The notes beneath the pieces were generated by a model, which saw only the letters and a program-made list of their open reading frames with translations, did not search any database and was not told the origin of the DNA. From Bradyrhizobium sp. C9 (GTDB taxonomy: Bacteria; Pseudomonadota; Alphaproteobacteria; Rhizobiales; Xanthobacteraceae), in contig NZ_NWTG01000002.1 of assembly GCF_002532045.1 (NCBI RefSeq), forward strand, positions 186,001 through 250,000: a DNA stretch of 64,000 nucleotides, read 5' to 3'. The translations under genes were made by a program, and so were the position numbers. This document shows positions 47,665-55,818 of the stretch, piece by piece (within the stretch, counting starts at the first letter, position 1; the number at the start of each line of letters is the position of its first letter).

Positions 47665-48132
47665 TCACGGCTTGCCGGGTTGCGGAGACGATCTCAGCAA
47701 ACGGCGCAGTGCCGGGCTCGCGGCGCGACGCAGCTCCTCGACATTCTTCTTCGAGATGACCTGAAGCTTCTGCTCGCCCTTCGCCGTCAGCTTGAGCTGA
47801 ACCCGCCGGCCATCCTCCGGATCGGTCACCCGGCTGACCAGCCCGACCTTCACCATGCGGTTCATCAGTTCGACGGCGGAGTGATGCCTTATCAGCAGGA
47901 ATCGGGCGATATCACCGACGCTGGGCGGGCCGGGCTCGACAAAGCCCTTGATCCCGAGCAGCGCCTGATGCTGCTGCGGCGTCAATCCGGCCTGGCGGGC
48001 CCCCTCCTCGCTGAACGCGAGGAACGTCCGCAGCTCATAGCGAAACTGCGCCAGCGCCCGATAATCGACCGTCGTGGCAGCCGCGTTGCGTTTCGCGGCC
48101 CCGGCTGGGGCTCGCTGTCTTGGTGGAGGCAT
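47665..48132 (-). CDS. MarR family transcriptional regulator
   Basis: A 155-residue winged-helix protein. After a basic, Ala-rich lead of 20 residues comes RALAQFRYELRTFLAFSEEGARQAGLTPQQHQALLGIKGF, the HTH SVGDIARFLLIRHHSAVELMNRMVKVGLVSRV, and the wing DPEDGRRVQLKLTAKGEQ. It is convergent with prfA (21 bases) and lies at the end of the block that separates prfA from prmC. The target is unknown; the Liv transporter nearby is a guess. Confidence 0.88.
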   Translation of the reverse strand: MPPPRQRAPAGAAKRNAAATTVDYRALAQFRYELRTFLAFSEEGARQAGLTPQQHQALLGIKGFVEPGPPSVGDIARFLLIRHHSAVELMNRMVKVGLVSRVTDPEDGRRVQLKLTAKGEQKLQVISKKNVEELRRAASPALRRLLRSSPQPGKP

Positions 48133-48273
48133 TCCGTCGTCCCGCTCTGGCTCGCTCCGCTCGATGGCAGGAGCCGGCCGACGCTACCAAGCCCGCGCCG
48201 GACGGACCATCCTACCGGCGGGCTTTGCACTCATGTTTTCAACGGTTTGACGATCAAGCGGCCCGGGATGGCG

Positions 48274-48762
48274 TCACGGCTGCGGCCAGTGGTCGTAGCT
48301 CGAACTCAATATCTTCAGCAGCACGATCTGGAAGGCGACCGGAATCCGCGGGCTGCGGCGGCGGATCGACTTCTCCAGCGCCTCGGTGATCTCGCTCTTG
48401 GTGAGATCGCCGGCCGAGGCGCGCTCGACCAGACTGCCCCAGACTGCGGACAGCGATTTGCCGGTATGGTGCGGCGCCGGGATCGAGATCCCGCGCGACG
48501 CCGCCCAATCGATGATCTCGCGCATGGTCTGCCGCCCGCAATTTCGCGCGGTCGCAAGATGGCGCGCCGTGAGCAGGCGCAGCAGGTCGTCGGATGGCGT
48601 CCAGCCGAGCTTCGGCGGCACCTCGTCGGTCAGCTCGACCGACAGCTCCTTCAGCACGTTCATCGCGCGAATGCTCAGGCCGCTCGATGGCTCGGCGCGG
48701 CCATCCTCGGTCCCGGCGTGCTCTGCGGTATTTCCGGCGCGATTTGAAGGCTCCTGGATCAT
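48274..48762 (-). CDS. Protein with RNA polymerase alpha-CTD-like domain
   Basis: A 162-residue cytosolic protein. Residues about 27-100 (LSIRAMNVLKELSVEL, then DDLLRLLTARHLATARNCGRQTMREIIDWAASRGI) follow the helix-hairpin-helix pattern of the alpha-subunit C-terminal domain, in which LSVRxxNxLK and the NFGRKSLxEI stretch bind UP-element DNA. A C-terminal helical part (SLSAVWGSLVERASAGDLTKSEITEALEKSIRRRSPRIPVAFQ) is unknown to me. MIQEPSNRAG at 48762 is chosen because GAGGGG precedes it; starts at 48825 or 48867 would run through the repeats upstream. Confidence 0.65.
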   Translation of the reverse strand: MIQEPSNRAGNTAEHAGTEDGRAEPSSGLSIRAMNVLKELSVELTDEVPPKLGWTPSDDLLRLLTARHLATARNCGRQTMREIIDWAASRGISIPAPHHTGKSLSAVWGSLVERASAGDLTKSEITEALEKSIRRRSPRIPVAFQIVLLKILSSSYDHWPQP

Positions 48763-48804
48763 CGCCCCCTCACTTACAGGACCCGCACCCGGGCGGTAAA
48801 CCCT

Positions 48805-48847
48805 CGATATATCGTAGGCCGACATTAATTCTATCGTAGACCGATAT
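48805..48847. promoter_or_regulatory. Array of TATCG/CGATA half-sites between divergent genes
   Basis: CGATATATCG (48805-48814) is a perfect palindrome. TATCGTAGGCCGACAT (48810-48825) and TATCGTAGACCGATAT (48832-48847) are near-identical direct repeats 22 bases apart, i.e. two helical turns; the second is itself TATCG-N5-CGATA. They lie between the alpha-CTD-like gene and the binding-protein gene at 49007, as expected for a shared operator. Confidence 0.55.
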
Positions 48848-49006
48848 GATTCGACGAAAGGTGACATTGACTAAATATCCCGGTGGGGAATTGTAGCTGC
48901 GACAGGCTGCTGCATCGCAGCCGGCGCATCCAGCCGCCGATCGATCCGATCCGGCGACGAGTGAACATGCGCGCCAACAATCAATATAATCGGAGGATAT
49001 CGAGCG

Positions 49007-50362
49007 ATGAGCACCAAGGATTTTCGCCCGGGCAGCACATTGAACGTCTCGCGTCGCACCCTGCTGCAGGCGGGCGCAGGCCTGATCGGCGGCACCGTGC
49101 TGCCGGCCTCGATCGCGTCCCGGGCATTCGCCGAGGATCATCCGGCGATCGGCACCTTTCCCGCCGGCACGTCCGGCTCCTCGGCCTTCATCGGCATCTC
49201 GGTGCCGCGCACCGGCACCTACGCGGTGCAGGGCGAGGATGAACTGAAGGGCTATCAGCTCGCGATCGAGCACATCAACAGCGGCCACGAGCTGATCAAG
49301 AAGATCTCGCCGAAGACCTCGAAGGGCGTGCTCGGCAAGGAGCTGAAGTTCGGCGTGGCGGATTCCGCGGCGAAGCCGAACGAGGCGGTGCAGGCGCAGC
49401 AGCGCTTCATCTCGGAGAACAAGGCGGTGATGATCACCGGCGGCACGTCGAGTGCGGTCGCGGTCGCGCTGAACAAGCTGGCGCAGCGCGAGAAGGTGAT
49501 CTTCGTCTGCGGCATCTCCGGCTCCAACGACACAACCGGCAAGGATTGCGTGCGTTACGGCTTCCGCCAGAACTTCTTCGGCCAGACCGCCGCAGCCGCG
49601 ATCGCGCCGGTGCTGATCAAGCAGTTCGGCAAGGACAAGAAGGCCGCGTATCTGACGCCCGACTACACCTACGGCCACACCGTCACCAAATCGATGCAGG
49701 ACTTCCTCGCCCAGGCGGGCTGGACCACGGTCACCAACCAGGTGTCGCCGCTCGGCGCGCCGGATTACTCGTCATACCTGCTCAATGTCGCGAATTCCGG
49801 CGCCGACGTGCTGATCAACGTCAACTGGGGTCATGACGCCGTGCTGTCGACGCAGCAGGCCAAGCAGTTCGGCGTGCTCGACAAGATGAAGCTCGTGGTG
49901 CCCTACCAGGTGCCCTTCATCGCCCGCGAGACCGGCGGCCTGATGCAGGGCGTCTACGCCGCGACCGACTACTGGTGGACGATCGAGGACAAGTATCCGC
50001 TGGCCAAGCTGTTCAACGAGACCTTCGAGAAGAAGTTCGGCTACAAGCCCGAATGGGGCGCCGAGAACGCCTATGTCAGCTTCGCGCACTGGGCCCGCAT
50101 GGTCGAGGAAGCCGGCAGCTTCTATCCGCCCGACGTCATCAAGGCCTATGAGAAGGGCGAGACCATCCCCTCGCTGGTCGGCGACGTGCATTATCGCCCC
50201 GAGGATCACCAGTGCGTCCGCCCCGTCATCATCGTCCGCGGCAAGATGGAAAAGGAGATGAAGAACAAGGAGGACTATTACGAGGTGGTCGAGATCGTCG
50301 CCGGCGACGGCCTGATGCAGAAGCCGGATGCGTTCGGCTGCCATCTCGGCGACTACACCTGA
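49007..50362 (+). CDS. Tat-exported substrate-binding protein of a Liv-type ABC transporter
   Basis: A 451-residue periplasmic binding protein. LNVSRRTLLQAGAGLIGGTVLPASIASRAFAED is a twin-arginine signal. The mature part begins FIGISVPRTGTYAVQGEDELKGYQLAIEHIN and has VIFVCGISGSNDTTGKDCVRYGFR and YLTPDYTYGHTVTKSMQDFL, typical of the HAAT class for amino acids or amides. A strong GGAGG lies about ten bases before the ATG. It is the first gene of a four-gene rightward operon (binding protein, LivH, fused LivM-LivG, LivF). The ligand is unknown. Confidence 0.92.
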   Translation: MSTKDFRPGSTLNVSRRTLLQAGAGLIGGTVLPASIASRAFAEDHPAIGTFPAGTSGSSAFIGISVPRTGTYAVQGEDELKGYQLAIEHINSGHELIKKISPKTSKGVLGKELKFGVADSAAKPNEAVQAQQRFISENKAVMITGGTSSAVAVALNKLAQREKVIFVCGISGSNDTTGKDCVRYGFRQNFFGQTAAAAIAPVLIKQFGKDKKAAYLTPDYTYGHTVTKSMQDFLAQAGWTTVTNQVSPLGAPDYSSYLLNVANSGADVLINVNWGHDAVLSTQQAKQFGVLDKMKLVVPYQVPFIARETGGLMQGVYAATDYWWTIEDKYPLAKLFNETFEKKFGYKPEWGAENAYVSFAHWARMVEEAGSFYPPDVIKAYEKGETIPSLVGDVHYRPEDHQCVRPVIIVRGKMEKEMKNKEDYYEVVEIVAGDGLMQKPDAFGCHLGDYT

Positions 50363-50474
50363 TTAGCGTGGGACTCGGCGCCGTGGGCGGGGCGACCCGA
50401 CCTGCGGCGCCGCTTTGTGTCGGAACATATCCTCCATTGGCTCGGCCAAGTTAACGGCCAACTGAACGCACGCC

Positions 50475-51350
50475 ATGATCAACTGGCCGAATTTCATCTC
50501 GCAACTCTTCAACGGGCTGGCGCTCGGCGCGCTGCTCGCGCTGATCAGCTCCGGGCTGACGATCATCTACGGCACGCTCGGGGTGCTCAATCTCGCCCAC
50601 GGCGCCATGTTCATGATCGGCGGCTACGCCGGATATGTGGCCTATTCCTACACCGGATCGTTCATTCTCGCTGTGATCGCCGGATCGCTGTTCGTGATGC
50701 TGCTCGGCGTTGCGATGGAGCGGATCATCATCCGCCATTTCTACCATCGCCCGCACGAGGACCAGCTGCTGGTCACGTTCGGGCTCGGCATCTGCTTCGT
50801 CGAGATCGTGCGGCTGATCTTCACCAGCCAGTCGCAGGTGGTTCCGCCGCCGGCGCTGCTGCAGGGCATCACCTCGCTCGGCTTCCTGTTCTATCCGACG
50901 TACCGGCTCGCGGTGGTCGGCATCGTCGCGGTCGCGCTCGGCGGGCTGTTCCTGATCCTCTACCGCACCCGGCTCGGGATGATCGTGCGCGCCGGCATCG
51001 AGGATTCGGTGATGGTCGATTCGCTCGGCATCAACGTCTACCGCGTGTTCATGATCGTGTTCGGCATCGGTGCGATGGCCGCGGGCTTCGCCGGCATCAT
51101 CAATGCGCCGGTGGTGTCGCTGACCCCCGGTGTCGGCGACGACATTCTGGTGGAAACCTTCGTGGTGGTGGTGATCGGCGGCGTCGGCTCGTTTCCCGGC
51201 GCGATCCTCGGCGGACTGATCGCCGGCGAGATCATCAGCATCACCTCGATGTTCAACCCCGGTTACGCCTACGTCATGCTGTTCGCGGCGATGACGCTCG
51301 TGCTCGTGCTCCGACCGCACGGCCTGCTCGGCACGCAGGGCCGCGAATGA
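50475..51350 (+). CDS. ABC transporter permease, LivH type
   Basis: A 291-residue permease with about eight spans. Marks are NGLALGALLALISSGLTIIYGTLGVLNLAHGAMFMIGGYAG, the coupling loop VRAGIEDSVMVDSLGINVYRVFMIVFGIGAMAAGFAGIINAP, and VVVVIGGVGSFPGAILGGLIAGEI. It follows the binding protein by 112 bases and precedes the fused gene by 13. Confidence 0.93.
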   Translation: MINWPNFISQLFNGLALGALLALISSGLTIIYGTLGVLNLAHGAMFMIGGYAGYVAYSYTGSFILAVIAGSLFVMLLGVAMERIIIRHFYHRPHEDQLLVTFGLGICFVEIVRLIFTSQSQVVPPPALLQGITSLGFLFYPTYRLAVVGIVAVALGGLFLILYRTRLGMIVRAGIEDSVMVDSLGINVYRVFMIVFGIGAMAAGFAGIINAPVVSLTPGVGDDILVETFVVVVIGGVGSFPGAILGGLIAGEIISITSMFNPGYAYVMLFAAMTLVLVLRPHGLLGTQGRE

Positions 51351-51363
51351 CGACGGATCTTCA

Positions 51364-53217
51364 ATGCTGAAACAGCGTCCATATTTGATCGAATTCCTGA
51401 CGGCCGCGGGCCTGGTCGTCGCGCCCTTCGTGCTGCCGTGGCTCGGCTTCGCACCCAACACGGTGAACCGGATCCTGGTCTGGGGCCTGTTCGGCCTCGG
51501 CTTCGACATCCTGTTCGGCTTCACCGGCTTGCTGTCGTTCGGCCAGTCGGCGTTTTACGGCACCGGCGGTTTCGTCGCCGCCTGGCTGCTGACCCGCGCC
51601 GGCTTCCCGAACGTCGTGCTCGCGCTCGTCGTCGGCATGATCGCCGCCGCCGCCGCAGGCTACCTGATCGGCCTGATCGCGCTGCGACGCACCGGCATCT
51701 ACTTCGCCATGATCACGGTGGCGATCGCCGAGGTGTTCTTCTTCGTCGAGTTCAATCCGCTGTCGGACTTCACCGGCGGCGAGAACGGGCTGCCGGGCGT
51801 GCCGACCCCGAGCTTCAATCTCGGCTTCACCACGCTGCACTTCACCACCGGCTGGTCGCTCTACCAGTTCCTGGCGCTGTGCTACTTCATCGGCGTCGTG
51901 ATCGCGCTGCGGATCGTGCGCTCGCCGGTCGGCGCAGTGTTCAGCGCGATCCGCGACAATCCGCTGCGGGCGACCGCGGTCGGCCACAACATCCACGGCT
52001 ACAAGCTGACCGCCTTCGTGATCGCCGCCGCCTATGCCGGCTTTGCCGGCGGGCTGCTCGGCGTGTTGCAGGCCTTCATGCCGCCCGACGCATTCACCTT
52101 CGACACGTCGGGCCAGCTCGTGATGCAGACCGCGATCGGCGGTCGCGGCACGCTGTTCGGGCCTTTGGTCGGCGCCGCGGTGTGGCTGTCGCTGCAGGAC
52201 TTCCTGCAGGCCGCGCTCGGGCTCGGCGCGGCCTGGAAGCTCGTGCTCGGCCTCGTGTTCGTGCTGCTGGTGTGCTTCCTGCGCCGCGGCATCATCGGCG
52301 GCCTCGCCGATCTTTATGGCCTACTGACCGGACAGCGCGGCGCCCGCGAGCCCGGCGAGAGTGAGCCGGAGGCGGTCGCCGGCGCAAGCGCCCCGCATGC
52401 CACGGCCGCGGCGCCGACGCCTGTGCGGGCCCGCCCCGCGGGCAACCCGACCGGACCGATCCTCCAGGCCAAGGGCCTGACCAAGCGCTATGGCGGCCTG
52501 CTCGCCAACAGCGACATCGACTTCACAGTCAATCACGGCGAGCTGCGCGGCATCATCGGCCCGAACGGCGCCGGCAAGTCGACCTTCTTCAAGATGCTGA
52601 CCTGCGAGGTGCACCCGACCTCGGGGACCATCATGTTCGAGGGCCGCGACATCACCGGCATGAACGTCACCGACGTCTGCCAGCTCGGCCTGACCAAGAG
52701 CTACCAGGTCAACCAGCTGTTCGCCGGGCTGACGGTGCGCGAGAACCTGGTGATCGCCGCGCTGTCGGGGCTGCGCGGCAAGTTCAAGCTCGACCTGTTC
52801 CGCAGCATCGACAGCATTCCCGGATTGTCCGAGCGCGTGCAGCACACGCTCGAGCTGGTCAACCTGACCTCGCGGCCTGATACGCCAGTCTCCGAGCTCG
52901 CCTATGGCGAGAAGCGGCGGCTGGAGATCGGGCTGGCGCTGGCAACATCGCCGAGCCTGTTGCTGCTCGACGAGCCGCTGGCCGGCATGAGCCCGCGCGA
53001 GCGCGTCGAGACGGTGAAGCTGCTCAAGTCGATCAGCCAGGGCCGCACCATGATCATCATCGACCACGACATGGATGCGCTGTTTGAGCTCGCCGAGCGC
53101 GTCACCGTGCTGCAGGAGGGGCGCGTGCTGGTCGAGGGAACGCCGGAAGAGATCAAGAACAACTCGACCGTCCAGGAAGCCTATCTTGGCGGCGTGCATG
53201 GAGTGCTCGCCGCATGA
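51364..53217 (+). CDS. Fused LivM-type permease and LivG-type ATPase
   Basis: A 617-residue fusion. Residues 1-320 are a LivM permease (GLGFDILFGFTGLLSFGQSAFYGTGGF; coupling loop AIRDNPLRATAVGHNIHGYKLTAFVIAAAYAGFAGGLLG). A polar Ala/Pro/Glu linker (about 325-365) leads to a LivG ATPase (about 368-612) with Walker A GPNGAGKST, signature ELAYGEKRRLEIG and Walker B LLLLDEPLAGMS. No stop or frameshift is seen in the linker, so this looks like a true fusion. It overlaps livF by four bases. Confidence 0.93.
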   Translation: MLKQRPYLIEFLTAAGLVVAPFVLPWLGFAPNTVNRILVWGLFGLGFDILFGFTGLLSFGQSAFYGTGGFVAAWLLTRAGFPNVVLALVVGMIAAAAAGYLIGLIALRRTGIYFAMITVAIAEVFFFVEFNPLSDFTGGENGLPGVPTPSFNLGFTTLHFTTGWSLYQFLALCYFIGVVIALRIVRSPVGAVFSAIRDNPLRATAVGHNIHGYKLTAFVIAAAYAGFAGGLLGVLQAFMPPDAFTFDTSGQLVMQTAIGGRGTLFGPLVGAAVWLSLQDFLQAALGLGAAWKLVLGLVFVLLVCFLRRGIIGGLADLYGLLTGQRGAREPGESEPEAVAGASAPHATAAAPTPVRARPAGNPTGPILQAKGLTKRYGGLLANSDIDFTVNHGELRGIIGPNGAGKSTFFKMLTCEVHPTSGTIMFEGRDITGMNVTDVCQLGLTKSYQVNQLFAGLTVRENLVIAALSGLRGKFKLDLFRSIDSIPGLSERVQHTLELVNLTSRPDTPVSELAYGEKRRLEIGLALATSPSLLLLDEPLAGMSPRERVETVKLLKSISQGRTMIIIDHDMDALFELAERVTVLQEGRVLVEGTPEEIKNNSTVQEAYLGGVHGVLAA

Positions 53218-53912
53218 GCCTGCTCGAGGTCAACGGACTGAACAGCTATTACGGCGACTCGCACATCCTGTTCGACGTCTCGATCCGGGTCGAGCGCAAC
53301 GAGGTGGTGGCGCTGCTCGGCCGCAACGGTGCCGGCAAGAGCACGACGCTGAAGAGCCTGATGGGCGTCGTCACCCCGCGCCGCGGCTCGGTGATGTTCG
53401 ACGGCGCCGAGATCGCAGGCAAGAAGAGCCACAAGATCGCGCAGGCCGGCATGCAGCTGGTCCACGAGGAGCGCCGCATCTTCGGCAGCCTGAGCGTCGA
53501 GGAGAACCTCGTGATTGCCGGCCTGACCGCCTCGCAGCGCTGGCCGCTCGACCGCATCTACGAGATGTTCCCGCGGCTCAGGGAACGGCGCGGCAACCGC
53601 GGCACGGACCTGTCCGGCGGCGAGCAGCAGATGCTGGCGATCGCACGCGCTCTGGTGCGCGATCCCAAGATCATCCTGCTCGACGAGCCGTTCGAGGGAC
53701 TGGCGCCGGTGATCGTGCGCGACCTGATGAAGGCGTGCCGCGACCTGGCCGAGGCCGGACAGACCATCGTGCTCGTGGAGCAGAACCTCGCCGCGACGCT
53801 CGCGCTGGCGCAGCGCATCTACATCATCAACAACGGCCACATCGTCCATGAAGGACCGGCGCAGGAGATCAAGGCGCAGCCCGACGTCCTGCAGCGCTAT
53901 CTGGGGGTCTAG
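53214..53912 (+). CDS. ABC transporter ATP-binding protein, LivF type
   Basis: A 232-residue LivF ATPase: NGLNSYYGDSHILFDVSIRVERNEVVALLGRNGAGKST (Walker A), LVHEERRIFGSLSVEENL (Q-loop region with the usual PEERRIF-like sequence changed to HEERRIF), DLSGGEQQMLAIARAL (signature) and IILLDEPFEGLAPVI (Walker B). The ATG overlaps the stop of the fused gene (ATGA). It is the last gene of the operon; the HIT gene is convergent. Confidence 0.94.
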   Translation: MSLLEVNGLNSYYGDSHILFDVSIRVERNEVVALLGRNGAGKSTTLKSLMGVVTPRRGSVMFDGAEIAGKKSHKIAQAGMQLVHEERRIFGSLSVEENLVIAGLTASQRWPLDRIYEMFPRLRERRGNRGTDLSGGEQQMLAIARALVRDPKIILLDEPFEGLAPVIVRDLMKACRDLAEAGQTIVLVEQNLAATLALAQRIYIINNGHIVHEGPAQEIKAQPDVLQRYLGV

Positions 53913-53921
53913 CCGCGCAAT

Positions 53922-54347
53922 TCAGCCAGCAAGCGCCGCGATCATGTGCTTGGCATGATCGGCGAGTACGTCCATCTCCTCTTTGCGGGTCTGCGCCGGC
54001 AGCAGCGCGACGCCGGCCTTCACTGGCATCACATGCATGTGCAGGTGAAACACCACCTGACCGCTGGCGGGCTCGCTGAACTGCTGGATGATGATGCCGT
54101 CGGCGGAAAACGCCTTCATCGCCGCGATCGCGATGCGCTTGGCCGTGCGCGCCACCGCGGCAAGGTCGTCTTCGGCGATGTCGAGGATGCCACGCGCAGG
54201 CGCTTTCGGAATCACCAGCGTATGCCCCGGCGAGCGCGGCATAATGTCGAGGAACGCAAAAGTCCGGTCGGTTTCATCAACCTTGAAGCTCGGTACCTCG
54301 CCGCGCAGGATTTTTGCGAAGATATTCTGGTCGTCATAGCCCGTCAT
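53922..54347 (-). CDS. HIT family (histidine triad) hydrolase
   Basis: A 141-residue HIT protein: NIFAKILRGEVPSFKVDETDRTFAFLDIMPRSPGHTLVIPKAP, then the histidine triad HLHMHVMP. The family hydrolyses purine nucleoside phosphoramidates and dinucleotides. The ATG at 54347 (MTGYDDQNIF) gives the normal length; the frame stays open upstream into the prmC promoter region. It lies convergent with livF and divergent from prmC. Confidence 0.93.
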   Translation of the reverse strand: MTGYDDQNIFAKILRGEVPSFKVDETDRTFAFLDIMPRSPGHTLVIPKAPARGILDIAEDDLAAVARTAKRIAIAAMKAFSADGIIIQQFSEPASGQVVFHLHMHVMPVKAGVALLPAQTRKEEMDVLADHAKHMIAALAG

Positions 54348-54451
54348 GGTCGCGCGTTCCGGATCGATCATTCGAGGCTCGACCGTGCGCGCCGGTCGCC
54401 GAAGGCGCAAGCGATATCGACGCCGCATCGACCATCGGCTAACAACGCGCG

Positions 54452-55342
54452 ATGAGTGCATCAGCTGACAATGGCAGCCAGACCGTCGAGGGTATCCGGC
54501 GCGGCCTCGCCGCACGCCTCAAGGCGGCAGGCCACGACGCCGCCGAGCTCGACGCGCGGCTGCTGGTCGGCGCCGCGCTGGGACTCGATCTGACCGGCAT
54601 GGTGACCGGCGCCAGGCGCATCCTGACGAAGGACGAGACGGATCGCCTCGAAGACCTGGCGCAGCGCCGCCTCGCCGGCGAACCGGTGGCGCGCATTCTC
54701 GGCATCAAGGAGTTTTGGGGACTGCCGCTGCATCTCTCCGCGGCGACGCTGGTGCCGCGCCCCGACACCGAGACCGTGGTCGAGCGCGCGCTCGAACTGC
54801 TGCGCGCCGACGGCGCGGCCGATCGCGCGCTGCGGATCGCCGATCTCGGCACCGGCTCCGGCGCCATCCTGCTGGCGCTGCTCTCGGAACTGCCGAACGC
54901 GCATGGCTTCGCCACCGACATCTCGGCCGAGGCGCTGCAGACGGCGAGCCGGAACGCCGCCGAACTCGGGCTTGGCGCACGCGCGACATGGATCGCGTGC
55001 GATTATGGCAGCGCCCTGACCGGTGCGTTCGACCTGATCGTGTCCAATCCGCCCTACATCCCCTCGGCCGACATCGCCGATCTCGACATCGAGGTGCGCG
55101 CGCATGATCCGCGCGCGGCGCTCGACGGCGGGGCCGACGGGCTCGACGCCTACCGCGCGCTGATTTCGCAATCTGCGCGTCTTTTGACCTCGGGTGGATT
55201 TCTGGTTGTGGAAGTCGGACAGGGCCAGAGCGGCGACGTTGAAGCGCTGATGACGGCTTCCGGGTTATCCCCAACGGGGCCGCCCAAGGCCGATCTCGGG
55301 GGTATTCCGAGGGCCGTTTCTGCCCGCCGGGTGCCCCGATAA
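54452..55342 (+). CDS. prmC: Release factor glutamine methyltransferase
   Basis: A 296-residue PrmC (HemK) that methylates the GGQ glutamine of release factors. The SAM loop is DLGTGSG (131-137), the substrate motif is NPPY (199-202), and VPRPDTE is at 101-107. The N-terminal helical domain (about 10-85) recognises the release factor. It is one of the few prmC genes in Rhizobiales that I would not expect to find this far (6.8 kb) from prfA. DUF4167 follows after 476 bases. Confidence 0.95.
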   Translation: MSASADNGSQTVEGIRRGLAARLKAAGHDAAELDARLLVGAALGLDLTGMVTGARRILTKDETDRLEDLAQRRLAGEPVARILGIKEFWGLPLHLSAATLVPRPDTETVVERALELLRADGAADRALRIADLGTGSGAILLALLSELPNAHGFATDISAEALQTASRNAAELGLGARATWIACDYGSALTGAFDLIVSNPPYIPSADIADLDIEVRAHDPRAALDGGADGLDAYRALISQSARLLTSGGFLVVEVGQGQSGDVEALMTASGLSPTGPPKADLGGIPRAVSARRVPR

Positions 55343-55818
55343 AGTCCTATTGGAACGCAAAAAAACCTCTTGGAATATCCCCCGGGAACGACTACGTTCC
55401 GGCCACAACATCGGTGCTGGCCCCGTAACCGTTACGGGTGATGACCAGGGTTCAGCAGAGCCCGCCGATCGAAAGGTTCCAGGAACGCAGGTCTCATTGA
55501 GCGCAATAGCCGAAGCTGTGCTGCTCTCGACCGCCAAGCGAACGAAAGCCTGTTATTGCGCTTGAACACCTACGCACGAGAACTGGGCCTGTCTCAACGG
55601 GCAGAATGATTTGGTCGCTGGCGCGATTGGCCGGCGGCGGTTGGGGAACGCGTCTTTGCTGAACGCGACTTTGCTGAACGTGATGGTCGGCAACATCGAA
55701 ACCACTTCGAACGGCAGTGCGATTCCGTGTGCCTTGGCGCGCGCCGAATCGAACGCCAGACTGCAATAGCTTCAACACCGGACTGCAATAACTTCAGGGC
55801 TGGAATAAAAGGCGACAG
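55343..55818. other. Long leader region before the DUF4167 gene
   Basis: A 476-base stretch without a convincing gene. CTTTGCTGAACG occurs twice (55654, 55669), and GACTGCAATAGCTTCA (55759-55774) and GACTGCAATAACTTCA (55781-55796) are direct repeats 22 bases apart, just before the AAAGG ribosome site. They may be regulatory or part of an RNA leader. Confidence 0.4.

Noticed and set aside
48810..48847. Two spaced repeats as a possible CRISPR start
   Set aside because: Only two 16-base repeats with a six-base gap and no cas genes; an operator is more likely.
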